A DNA stretch of 64,000 bases, from contig NZ_JAIGNP010000002.1 of NCBI RefSeq assembly GCF_019711535.1, positions 620,001 to 684,000 of the forward strand, written 5' to 3'. A program made the position numbers and the translations under genes. Origin of the DNA: Qipengyuania aestuarii. Its GTDB lineage: Bacteria > Pseudomonadota > Alphaproteobacteria > Sphingomonadales > Sphingomonadaceae. Position 1 is the first letter of the stretch. Every line of letters begins with the position of its first letter. The notes under the pieces were generated by a model that did no database searches, was not told where the DNA came from, and saw only the letters and a list, made by a program, of their open reading frames with translations. Shown in pieces: positions 10,656-18,279 of the stretch.

Positions 10656-12461
10656 ATGAGCATCAATATCGGTCCTGCATCCAGCGACGACATGCGCCCC
10701 AAGATCATGGTTGTCGGGGTTGGCGGTGCTGGCGGAAACGCCATTGCAAACATGATGGACGCTGAAATCGAAGGGGTCGATTTCATCGTTGCCAATACCG
10801 ACGCCCAGGCCCTCACAAGCTCGCCTGCAGAAAAGCGCATCCAACTCGGCCCCGATATCACAGGAGGACTGGGCGCAGGGGCTCGTCCCGAAGTGGGTAA
10901 GGCAGCGGCCGAAGAAACGGTCGAGGATATCGAAGACGCGCTGGAAGGTGTGAACATGTGCTTCATCGCAGCCGGCATGGGCGGCGGCACGGGCACTGGC
11001 GCTGCACCGGTGATTGCCGAAGCAGCGCGCAGGAAGGGCGTTCTGACCGTAGGCGTGGTCACCAAGCCGTTCCTCTTCGAAGGCACGCGGCGCATGCGCA
11101 GTGCAGAAGCGGGCATCGACGAACTGCAGAAGCATGTCGACACGCTGATCGTCATTCCCAACCAGAATCTGTTTCTGGTTGCCAAGGCAGATACCACCTT
11201 CAAGGAAGCGTTCGCTCTCGCTGACGAAGTTCTTCAACAGGGCGTGCGTTCGATTACCGATCTCATGGTCATGCCGGGCCTGATCAATCTCGACTTTGCC
11301 GACGTTCGCTCGGTGATGAGCGAGATGGGCAAGGCGATGATGGGAACCGGCACGGCGGAAGGCGACAATCGCGCACTCGAAGCGGCTGAACGCGCGATCG
11401 CCAATCCATTGCTTGACGGTGTCAGCATGGCCGGGGCCAAGGGCGTAATCATCTCCATCATCGGCGGCGAGGACATGAAGCTGCTCGAAGTCGATGAGGC
11501 TGCAAACCACATCCGCGAACTCGTCGATGACGATGCGAACATCATCTGGGGTAGTGCCTTCAACCCCGATCTCGACGGGCAAATCCGCGTATCCGTTGTG
11601 GCGACGGGTATTGAAGAAGGCGGCCGGTCCACTCCTGCTCAGCCGCGCAATTTCTCGATGGCCCCGCAGCGGGCTCCGCAGCGTCCGGTATTGGACCTGG
11701 AAGAAAGCAAGCCTGAAGAAGAGCCGTTCGAGCTTGATCAGGGCATGTCCGCCGAGCCGACACCTGCCCCGGCGCCCGCTTATGATCCAGCGCCCCGTGC
11801 ACCCGCCAAGCCAGTCGCGTCCGACTATGACGACAGCGCGGATGAAGAAGGCCCGCTGATGAATCCGGCCGGCCTTTCTCCTTCTGGCCTTGGCGATGAT
11901 TACGGCGAGGAAGACGAGGACTACGATGATGTCGACGGCATTGTCGATCCGCTTGCCGGAATGCGCAACGAGCATACCGAACGTTTCGATCGCTATGACG
12001 CAGATGAACAGGGCGGCGTTCCCGCTCCTGCCGACGATCGCAATTACACGCGTGGCAGCCGGTCCGAAGATGGATGGACCGACGAAGATCCGCGCGCAGT
12101 GACCACTCCGCTAGATCTCTCGGACGAAGCAGATTTCGACGACGCCCTTGATCTTGGTGGCCACGCACGGGCCGATCGCTCGGGAGGCGGCGCAGCGGCG
12201 CAGCCGAACCGCAGTCCGCTGTTTTCCGGTCAAGGCGCCGGGGCGGGCTCAGGTGCCGACAGCCGGGGAGCAAATAATGCTCCGGGCGGCGCTCCCGCGG
12301 GTGGGGCCTCGCAGGGTAGCACGCTGTTTGAACGCATGGCCAATCTGTCGCGTGGCTCGAGCTCTTCACAGGACGATGAGGACGACGATGATGATGGCAG
12401 CAATGGCGATGGCGGCGGCCTGAACATCCCTCGTTTTCTTGGCCGGCAGAACAACCAGTAA
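10656..12461 (+). CDS. ftsZ: Cell division GTPase FtsZ with a very long acidic linker
   Basis: This tubulin homologue forms the Z ring. The GTPase core spans about residues 1-325, with [15 protein letters not shown] at the N terminus and the tubulin signature [18 protein letters not shown] linker of about 260 residues follows. It is rich in Pro, Asp, Glu, Ala and Gly and ends in a run of Asp. The conserved FtsA/anchor-binding tail [13 protein letters not shown] closes the protein. At 601 residues it is far longer than the 380-residue E. coli protein and also longer than the roughly 500-residue Caulobacter protein, all because of the linker. Confidence 0.97.
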   Translation: MSINIGPASSDDMRPKIMVVGVGGAGGNAIANMMDAEIEGVDFIVANTDAQALTSSPAEKRIQLGPDITGGLGAGARPEVGKAAAEETVEDIEDALEGVNMCFIAAGMGGGTGTGAAPVIAEAARRKGVLTVGVVTKPFLFEGTRRMRSAEAGIDELQKHVDTLIVIPNQNLFLVAKADTTFKEAFALADEVLQQGVRSITDLMVMPGLINLDFADVRSVMSEMGKAMMGTGTAEGDNRALEAAERAIANPLLDGVSMAGAKGVIISIIGGEDMKLLEVDEAANHIRELVDDDANIIWGSAFNPDLDGQIRVSVVATGIEEGGRSTPAQPRNFSMAPQRAPQRPVLDLEESKPEEEPFELDQGMSAEPTPAPAPAYDPAPRAPAKPVASDYDDSADEEGPLMNPAGLSPSGLGDDYGEEDEDYDDVDGIVDPLAGMRNEHTERFDRYDADEQGGVPAPADDRNYTRGSRSEDGWTDEDPRAVTTPLDLSDEADFDDALDLGGHARADRSGGGAAAQPNRSPLFSGQGAGAGSGADSRGANNAPGGAPAGGASQGSTLFERMANLSRGSSSSQDDEDDDDDGSNGDGGGLNIPRFLGRQNNQ

Positions 12462-12469
12462 CTTTGGCT

Positions 12470-14410
12470 ATGGCGCGGTTTGCTGGTTTTCGAAACGTCA
12501 GGCGGCTTCAGCATAGCAAATGTTGGTGGGCTGGCGCGGCAGTAGTCGCGCTGGCGGCTGGTGCGCATTCGGCGCACGGCCAGGAAGTCGTTCAGCCCCT
12601 GCCGTCGCCCAGTTCCTCTCAGCTTAGCTCTGCCTTGCAAAGGCTTGCGCAGGACGGGAACGATGTGGCCGCTCTAATCGATGCAGGAGATGCCGCGATC
12701 GGTTTGGGCGATGTGGCCGCGGCTATCGGTTTTTTCGGCCGCGCACAGGAAATCGCGCCCAGCAATCCCAGAATCTCGCTCGGTATGGCGCGGGCCTACA
12801 CTCTTTCGCGCAGGCCGGTTGAAGCGTTGCGGCTTTTCGCAGAGGCGGAGCGTGGCGGCATTCCGTTGACTGTTATGGCGGCAGAACGGGGGCTGGCCTT
12901 CGATCTGGTCGGCGATGCAGCGAGTGCACAAGAACTTTATCGCCTCGTGCTTTCATCCGGTCCTAATGAAGACATTCGGCGCAAGCTGGCCTTGAGCCAG
13001 GCCATTTCCGGTGATCGGGTCGGGTTCGAAGCCACTCTTCTCCCCTTGCTTGAAAAAGGGGACTTCGCGGCGTTCCGCACCAGGGCGTTCGGTCTTGCCA
13101 TTTTAGGTGACACCGAAGCTGCGGTCGGCATTGCGCGGGACATGATGCCGGGCGCAGCATCCGCGCAGATCGAACCGTATCTGCGCTATATGACGCAGCT
13201 CACGCCGGCGCAGCAAGCCGCGGCGGGGGCTTTGGGAATTTTTCCTCGAAGCTCCAACGTCGGCCGGGACGATCCCGATATCGCGGCCTACACGGGCTCA
13301 GCGGGGACCGCCGCCAGGACGGCCGGCAGCAATCTTGCCCCCGCGGGCGCGCCGCTGGGAGGTAGGGCGAAAGCGAGGACCGCTCGCGAACCCACCTCCG
13401 ACCGCCGGACAAGGCGCGATCAACGTAGACGCGCAGAACGCTCCGGCAGACGTCAGGCGCCACCCTCTCCTGCGGCAGCGCCGCCGCTGGCGCCCCCTCC
13501 GCCAGCGCAGGAAACGCCCGCTGCCGAGCTCCCTGCGCTTGCCAGTTCCGGCGAGTTACCTGCAGTAACTCCGGACCCGTCTTCAGTAAAAACACCGCCG
13601 AGCGCCGCGCAGGACGAAGCCGCGGCGCGCGCAGCAGCCCCATTGCCGCAGCCGCTTCCGGCTCGGGCTCTGCCACCCGTATCGCTGCCGCCGGAGCCGA
13701 GGGAAAGCGTATCGGAAGCCTTTGCCGGTCTCGATCTCGCGGACGGCGCGTCCACTGCTCCCCGCGCCGGAGCGGTCGACATAAGGTCGATCGAGGTGCC
13801 GCGTGAAACGAATGAGCCGCCTAAGCCTGCTATTCCATCCCGCAACTGGGTCCAGATAGCGACGGGCCGCGATATTGCCGCACTGTCCTTCGACTGGCGG
13901 CGCATTACCCGAAGCGCCGGTGGAGAACTGGCGGGTAAGAAAGCGTTCACTGCCCCTTGGGGTGAAGCGAACCGTCTCCTGGCGGGCCCTTACGAAAGCG
14001 CCAGGGAAGCACGGGCGGTTGTCGCCAAGCTCACGGCAATGGGCGTCGACAGTTTTGCCTTCACCAGTGCGCGAGGAGAAGAGGTGACTGCACTGGCGGG
14101 AACAGACGCCGCGCCCAACGGGCCTCCGCCTGCACCAGCCAATCCTGCAAGGAATTGGGTTCAGGTCGCAACCGGCCGGGATCGTGACGCGCTGGGCTTC
14201 GACTGGCGACGCATATCGAGAAAGGCGGACGGAGCCCTGAAAGGCAAAGGGCCTTTTGTCGCAAGCTGGGGAGCGGCCACTCGCCTGCTTTCCGGGCCTT
14301 ACGATTCGGAGGCGGCTGCGCAGGACGTCGTCACCCAGTTGAAAAAGCTCGGCATCGACAGCTTTACCTTCTCCAGTAAGGATGGCGAGCCGGTCGAGAA
14401 GCTCGACTGA
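12470..14410 (+). CDS. Exported repeat protein with two tandem SPOR-like domains, next to ftsZ
   Basis: This 646-residue protein starts 8 bases after the ftsZ stop; a TTG at 12464 is an alternative start. A signal peptide is visible (hydrophobic AGAAVVALAAGAHSAHG, then QEVV). Residues about 35-250 form a TPR/Sel1-like helical region (AAAIGFFGRAQEIAPSNPRI, ARAYTLSRRPVEALRLFAEAE). A Pro/Ala/Arg-rich low-complexity stretch runs from about 270 to 455. Two similar modules then begin at residues 458 and 561, each starting RNWVQ(I/V)ATGRD and ending with a GPY.S...A segment as in SPOR domains. SPOR domains bind denuded septal glycan, so a divisome-linked periplasmic role is inferred from domain and position. 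Confidence 0.85.
   Translation: MARFAGFRNVRRLQHSKCWWAGAAVVALAAGAHSAHGQEVVQPLPSPSSSQLSSALQRLAQDGNDVAALIDAGDAAIGLGDVAAAIGFFGRAQEIAPSNPRISLGMARAYTLSRRPVEALRLFAEAERGGIPLTVMAAERGLAFDLVGDAASAQELYRLVLSSGPNEDIRRKLALSQAISGDRVGFEATLLPLLEKGDFAAFRTRAFGLAILGDTEAAVGIARDMMPGAASAQIEPYLRYMTQLTPAQQAAAGALGIFPRSSNVGRDDPDIAAYTGSAGTAARTAGSNLAPAGAPLGGRAKARTAREPTSDRRTRRDQRRRAERSGRRQAPPSPAAAPPLAPPPPAQETPAAELPALASSGELPAVTPDPSSVKTPPSAAQDEAAARAAAPLPQPLPARALPPVSLPPEPRESVSEAFAGLDLADGASTAPRAGAVDIRSIEVPRETNEPPKPAIPSRNWVQIATGRDIAALSFDWRRITRSAGGELAGKKAFTAPWGEANRLLAGPYESAREARAVVAKLTAMGVDSFAFTSARGEEVTALAGTDAAPNGPPPAPANPARNWVQVATGRDRDALGFDWRRISRKADGALKGKGPFVASWGAATRLLSGPYDSEAAAQDVVTQLKKLGIDSFTFSSKDGEPVEKLD
13841..14407 (+). repeat. 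Tandem in-gene duplication of the SPOR-like module
   Basis: Two copies of an approximately 83-residue unit are encoded from about 13841-14090 and 14150-14407. Shared landmarks in the same order are RNWVQxATGRD, the FDWRRI(T/S)R block, a (F/V)xAxWGxAxRLLxGPY block, an AxxVVxxL block, and a final GxDSF(A/T)F(T/S)S. By eye well over half the positions are identical, so the duplication looks recent or strongly constrained. Confidence 0.9.
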
Positions 14411-14551
14411 ACCGACAGCTGGAATTCCAAACTAATCCGTATCCGGCATCTTGTTCACAACCTTTGCACAAGCTGGTGTCGTTCTCCCCAGCGCCGAAGC
14501 CGGTCGTGATTGCCAAGTTCCTTAACCAATCGGCACAAGCGAGTGCATGAG

Positions 14552-15073
14552 ATGGACGGGAACTCGCTAATGCACTCCGTAGAACGCCGATACGAGGTTG
14601 AGGACGATGCGGCTCCGCTCGAAATGCTTGTCGCTCTGTTCGGTGCGCGGGGGTGGCCGTTCGATGTATCGGCGGATGAAATCTGCGGCGAGATCCAGGG
14701 TAGCTGGGCCAAATACCAGTTGCGGGGCATCTGGCGCTCGGACGACCGTGTTCTCCAGATACTCTGTCTGCCGGATATCCGCATCGCGGCGGAGAAACTG
14801 GGCGCGGCGCATGAACTGGTTGCCTTGGCAAACGAGCAGATGTGGCTCGGTCATTTCGACATTTGGTCGAACGGAAGTGTTCTCCTCTACCGCAATGGTA
14901 CATTGCTCGGGGACGAGGGCCTGCTGAGCCTGGATCAGGCGCAGGCTCTGGTGGAGATCGCAGTGGAGGAATGCGATCGCTTCTACCCGGCGTTCCAGTT
15001 CGTCCTGTGGGGTGACAAGGAGCCGCGCGCCGCGCTCAAGGCGGCGATGGTGGAAGCGGCTGGCGAAGCCTGA
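14552..15073 (+). CDS. YbjN-domain protein
   Basis: This 173-residue soluble protein is of the YbjN family, which has the fold of type III secretion chaperones. I chose ATG 14552 (MDGNSLMHSVERRYEVEDDA); an earlier in-frame ATG at 14510 has no good ribosome-binding site. Family features include the GWPFDVSADEICGEIQGSWAKYQ opening, a central FDIWSNGSVLLYRN stretch and a FYPAFQFVLWG C-terminal segment. E. coli YbjN affects motility and stress responses when altered, but the biochemical role is unknown. Small YbjN proteins like this are common in Sphingomonadales. Confidence 0.8.
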   Translation: MDGNSLMHSVERRYEVEDDAAPLEMLVALFGARGWPFDVSADEICGEIQGSWAKYQLRGIWRSDDRVLQILCLPDIRIAAEKLGAAHELVALANEQMWLGHFDIWSNGSVLLYRNGTLLGDEGLLSLDQAQALVEIAVEECDRFYPAFQFVLWGDKEPRAALKAAMVEAAGEA

Positions 15074-15114
15074 TTTACTTACCCATATATTAGCCATCTG
15101 TGTTTCGGTTTTCC

Positions 15115-15143
15115 TTGAAATAGGCGCGTAAAAAACCGATATT
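15115..15143 (+). promoter_or_regulatory. Candidate sigma-70-type promoter before the Bax-inhibitor gene
   Basis: TTGAAA at 15115-15120 and GATATT at 15138-15143 are separated by 17 bases. This is a reasonable housekeeping promoter in the 122-base gap, about 50 bases before the chosen start of the downstream gene. It is a visual match only. Confidence 0.4.
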
Positions 15144-15195
15144 GTCATCAGAAGCGGGGGCGGGTTCGTTTCCGCGCATGGGAGTTTTTGAAAAA

Positions 15196-15978
15196 ATGGC
15201 CAACTGGAACGAAACAGATCGCAGGCCGGACATGACGTCCGTTCCGCGCGCTGGCGATCCGGCAGCCCGCGGCGTTACGTTCGACGCAGGGCTGCGCAAG
15301 CATATGCTGTCGATCTACAACATGATGGCTTCGGGCGTCTTGCTGACCGGCATCGTCGCCATGCTGTTCGTCAATTCGCCTTTGTTCGACGTCGCGTTTA
15401 ACGTGGTTCAGACCCCCTATGGCCGCGCCACGCAGCCAACCGGCCTGGGCTGGATCATCTCGCTAGCCCCGCTGGCCTTCATCCTGGTCCTGAGCTTTGG
15501 CGGCGTGCAGCGCTTCTCGAAGACCGCACTTCAGGCGATGTTCTGGTCGTTCGCGGTGTTGTTCGGCATGTCGATGTCGACCATCTTCATGACCTATACC
15601 GGTGAATCGATCGCGTCGGCGTTCTTCGCTGCGGCAGCTGCTTTCGCCGGACTGAGCCTGTTCGGATATACGACCAAGAAGAACCTTTCGGGCTGGGGCA
15701 GCTTCCTCGTGATGGGCCTCGTCGGCATCATCGTCGCCATGCTGCTCAACGCCTTCTTCTTCCAGTCGGGCGCGATGGGTCTCGTGATCAACATCCTCGG
15801 CGTGCTGATCTTCGCGGGCTTCACGGCCTATGATACGCAGCGCCTGAAGACCGAATATTCCTACGTTCGCGGAACGGAATATGCAGGCAAGGCGGTCGTC
15901 ATGGGCGCGTTCAGCCTCTACCTCGACTTCATCAACCTGTTCATGTTCCTGCTGCAGTTCCTTGGTAATCGCGAATAA
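15196..15978 (+). CDS. Bax inhibitor-1 / YccA family inner-membrane protein
   Basis: This 260-residue multi-pass membrane protein has about seven hydrophobic segments, the first beginning near residue 40 (YNMMASGVLLTGIVAMLF). The family-typical C-terminal part reads FAGFTAYDTQRLKTEYSY and contains the acidic position linked to Ca2+-leak activity in bacterial homologues such as YetJ; YccA of E. coli instead modulates FtsH. I chose ATG 15196, preceded by GGAG at 11 bases. An in-frame ATG at 15178 would add six residues. A strong terminator follows, so it is probably transcribed alone. Confidence 0.88.
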   Translation: MANWNETDRRPDMTSVPRAGDPAARGVTFDAGLRKHMLSIYNMMASGVLLTGIVAMLFVNSPLFDVAFNVVQTPYGRATQPTGLGWIISLAPLAFILVLSFGGVQRFSKTALQAMFWSFAVLFGMSMSTIFMTYTGESIASAFFAAAAAFAGLSLFGYTTKKNLSGWGSFLVMGLVGIIVAMLLNAFFFQSGAMGLVINILGVLIFAGFTAYDTQRLKTEYSYVRGTEYAGKAVVMGAFSLYLDFINLFMFLLQFLGNRE

Positions 15979-16016
15979 GCGATCGTCTGACGAACGCGGT
16001 CTTCGGACTGAAATCG

Positions 16017-16047
16017 ATGCCCGGGGCGAAACTCTCGCTCCTGGCAT
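16017..16047 (+). terminator. Rho-independent terminator after the Bax-inhibitor gene
   Basis: A 13-base stem (left arm 16017-16029, right arm 16035-16047) has one mismatch, one G-U pair and a five-base loop. It is followed by TTTCTTT. It lies 39 bases after the stop codon. Confidence 0.75.
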
Positions 16048-16150
16048 TTTCTTTGCGTCCTCAACACGCTAAGAGGTTCTCTGCTTCATCCCCCATCAAT
16101 CATAGTCGGGCGATGGTGTTACATAGTCTTTGAGGAGGGTCGGCGTCGCC

Positions 16151-17104
16151 GTGAGCCGCATTTCAACACAATCCATCCGTATCGCAGCATTGGCCGCAGC
16201 TCTGGGCGCCATTGCCGCCTGTACCACGCCGCCGCCTCCGCCGCCTCCACCGCCGCCGCCTCCGCCGCCCGTTGTCATCCCACCGCGCCCCACGCCACCG
16301 ATGGGGGCGACGACCAGCATGCCCATTCCGATGGTCGCGGCCAGCGGCGTGCGCCAGACGGTCAATGCCGGGCTTACTCCCGCCCAGACTACGTGGAATC
16401 TGCGTTCGGCCCTCAATGTGGCCGCCCTCAACTGCCAGGATCTCAAATACACGGGGCTGGTCGACAATTACGGCGCCTTCCTCAAACGCAACGCGAAAGA
16501 GCTCTCCGCCACCAACCGCGCGTTGCAGAGCGAATTTCGCCAGCGCTACGGTTCGACCTACCGGGACGTGCAGGATTCCTACATGACCCAGGTCTACAAT
16601 TATTTTGCGCTTCCCCCGGCGCAGGACGCGTTCTGCGATGTCGCGTTCGCGATCAGCAACGAGGCGCTTACGGTCGAGCCAAGTCAGCTCGACCTTTTCG
16701 CCTCGACAGCACTGCCGCGGATCGAGAATGCGTTCGAGGATTTCTTCCGGGCTTACGAGCAGTACCGCGTTAATCTGGCCGCCTGGGATTCGGAATATGG
16801 CCCGCCCGCTGCGGTAACAACCACGGTGCAGGGGTACACCAATCCTCTGGATCCCACTGCAACGGTACAACCGGGCCAGACTGTCGTGGGCTCCATGCCG
16901 GCGACCGATCCAGCGGCGGCAGACACCGCCTCACAGGCACCTATAATTATTGCCACCGATCAGCTCGGCGTTGGTAATCAGCCTGCGGCAACCGCCCCGT
17001 TGCCAAGCGAGGGGCCGATCTTCCAGTCCGGCGAAGTTGTGCAGGGTGAAGCGACATCCGCGCCGACGACTTCAGAAGATGCCGGTCAGGATACGCCCGA
17101 CTAA
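16151..17104 (+). CDS. Poly-proline lipoprotein of unknown function
   Basis: A GTG at 16151 with AGGAGGG 11 bases upstream gives a 317-residue protein; a TTG at 16130 would place the ribosome-binding site inside the gene. The signal peptide ends in a lipobox-like AIAAC, and mature Cys would be followed by TT and 14 consecutive prolines. A helical domain of about 180 residues (TWNLRSALNVAALNCQDLKYTG ... FRAYEQYRVNLAAW) contains two further cysteines, and the tail is Pro/Thr/Ala-rich. I do not recognise the domain. The prolines look like a rigid spacer lifting the domain from the membrane, which is inference. Confidence 0.8.
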   Translation: MSRISTQSIRIAALAAALGAIAACTTPPPPPPPPPPPPPPVVIPPRPTPPMGATTSMPIPMVAASGVRQTVNAGLTPAQTTWNLRSALNVAALNCQDLKYTGLVDNYGAFLKRNAKELSATNRALQSEFRQRYGSTYRDVQDSYMTQVYNYFALPPAQDAFCDVAFAISNEALTVEPSQLDLFASTALPRIENAFEDFFRAYEQYRVNLAAWDSEYGPPAAVTTTVQGYTNPLDPTATVQPGQTVVGSMPATDPAAADTASQAPIIIATDQLGVGNQPAATAPLPSEGPIFQSGEVVQGEATSAPTTSEDAGQDTPD

Positions 17105-17131
17105 TACGATCGGCTGAGTGACGTTTTCTTT

Positions 17132-17157
17132 GGGCGGCTGGAGCGATCCGGTCGCCC
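17132..17157 (+). terminator. Possible terminator after the poly-proline lipoprotein gene
   Basis: A 10-base stem (GGGCGGCTGG with CCGGTCGCCC, two G-U pairs) has a six-base loop. ATTTTC follows. The poly-U tract is short, so termination may be weak. Confidence 0.45.
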
Positions 17158-17316
17158 ATTTTCATGTCTGCTCAAGTACGGTCGACTGCGCTCGTCCCAA
17201 CTCTGGCTGGCGACATGCCTGCAAACACCGTACTCCGGCCCCTCTCTGAACCATCCTGGGACATTGAAAACTTTCCTTTTCGGTGGGTGAGTGTTCGCCG
17301 CTTGCGTGCAATCATC

Positions 17317-17357
17317 CCGGCTGCAATCTCTCGATGGTCCCGAGAAAGTTCAGCCGG
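17317..17357 (+). promoter_or_regulatory. Two-tier hairpin in the cysD leader
   Basis: A perfect 7-base outer stem (CCGGCTG at 17317-17323, CAGCCGG at 17351-17357) encloses a perfect 5-base inner stem (TCTCG at 17329-17333, CGAGA at 17341-17345) across a symmetrical 5 by 5 internal loop. The distal arm ends at the GGAAA that probably serves as the cysD ribosome-binding site, 13 bases before the ATG. It could control translation. The whole 266-base gap 17105-17370 otherwise holds only the terminator-like stem at 17132. I see no match to a known SAM riboswitch. Confidence 0.5.
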
Positions 17358-17370
17358 AAACCGCGATTTC

Positions 17371-18279
17371 ATGACCCTTACCCATCTGCAGAGGCTCGAA
17401 GCCGAGAGCATCCACATCATGCGCGAAGTGGTGTCGGAAGCGGAAAAGCCCGTGATGCTCTATTCGATCGGCAAGGATAGCGCCGTGATGCTGCATCTTG
17501 CCAAGAAGGCCTTCTATCCTTCGCCCCCGCCATTCCCGCTGCTTCACGTCGACACGACCTGGAAGTTTCAGGAAATGTACGCGCTGCGTGAACGAAGCGC
17601 TGAGGAGGCGGGCATGGAACTGCTCGTCCACCAGAACCCCGAAGCACAGGAACTGGGCATCAACCCCTTCGACCACGGGCCGCTCCATACCGATATGTGG
17701 AAGACGCAGGGGCTGAAGCAGGCGCTCGACAAATACGGCTTCGATGCCGCTTTCGGCGGCGCGCGCCGGGACGAGGAAAAGAGCCGCGCGAAGGAACGGA
17801 TATTCTCCTTCCGTACGTCCACCCACGGATGGGATCCCAAGGCGCAGCGTCCGGAGTTGTGGAACCTCTACAACGCCAAGAAGAAGAAGGGGGAAAGCAT
17901 CCGCGTCTTCCCGCTGTCCAACTGGACCGAGCTCGACATCTGGCAATACATCCATCTCGAAAATATCGAGATCGTGCCGCTGTACTTCTCCGCCGTGCGG
18001 CCGACCTTCGAATATGAAGGCGGCCTTTTCATGGCAGACGATATCGACCGGCTCGAAAAGGTCATGGGCAGGCGTCCGGAAATCACCGAGCGCTCGATCC
18101 GCTTCCGCACGCTGGGCTGCTTCCCGCTGACCGGCGCAGTCGAAAGCGAGGCGGCGACGCTGCCCGAGATCATTCAGGAAATGTTGCTCACCACCACTTC
18201 GGAAAGACAGGGCCGCGTGATCGACAAGGACGGCGGCGATGCCTCGATGGAGAAGAAGAAGCAGGAGGGCTACTTCTGA
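17371..18279 (+). CDS. cysD: Sulfate adenylyltransferase subunit 2, CysD
   Basis: CysD is the adenylyl-transferring subunit of ATP sulfurylase, forming APS from sulfate and ATP with the CysN GTPase. I chose ATG 17371 (302 residues, beginning [20 protein letters not shown]), because that is where similarity to the family starts. Upstream in-frame ATGs as far as 17164 lie in the structured leader. The PP-loop reads [18 protein letters not shown] near residue 31, and [20 protein letters not shown] is characteristic. The TGA overlaps the cysNC ATG by one base. Confidence 0.97.
   Translation: MTLTHLQRLEAESIHIMREVVSEAEKPVMLYSIGKDSAVMLHLAKKAFYPSPPPFPLLHVDTTWKFQEMYALRERSAEEAGMELLVHQNPEAQELGINPFDHGPLHTDMWKTQGLKQALDKYGFDAAFGGARRDEEKSRAKERIFSFRTSTHGWDPKAQRPELWNLYNAKKKKGESIRVFPLSNWTELDIWQYIHLENIEIVPLYFSAVRPTFEYEGGLFMADDIDRLEKVMGRRPEITERSIRFRTLGCFPLTGAVESEAATLPEIIQEMLLTTTSERQGRVIDKDGGDASMEKKKQEGYF

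Noticed and set aside
10653-11975. Minus-strand frame of 440 codons opposite ftsZ
   Set aside because: High-GC shadow of ftsZ; no start signal and no domain.
16228-16270. Proline-codon run as a CRISPR or tandem-repeat array
   Set aside because: It is a simple in-frame CCG/CCT/CCA codon run inside a lipoprotein gene, with no spacers.
17105-17370. SAM riboswitch upstream of cysD
   Set aside because: I could not find the conserved core of SAM-I or SAM-II; only an unassigned hairpin remains.
17164-17370. 69-residue N-terminal extension of CysD
   Set aside because: No similarity to the family, and it would translate the structured leader; ATG 17371 matches the usual N terminus.
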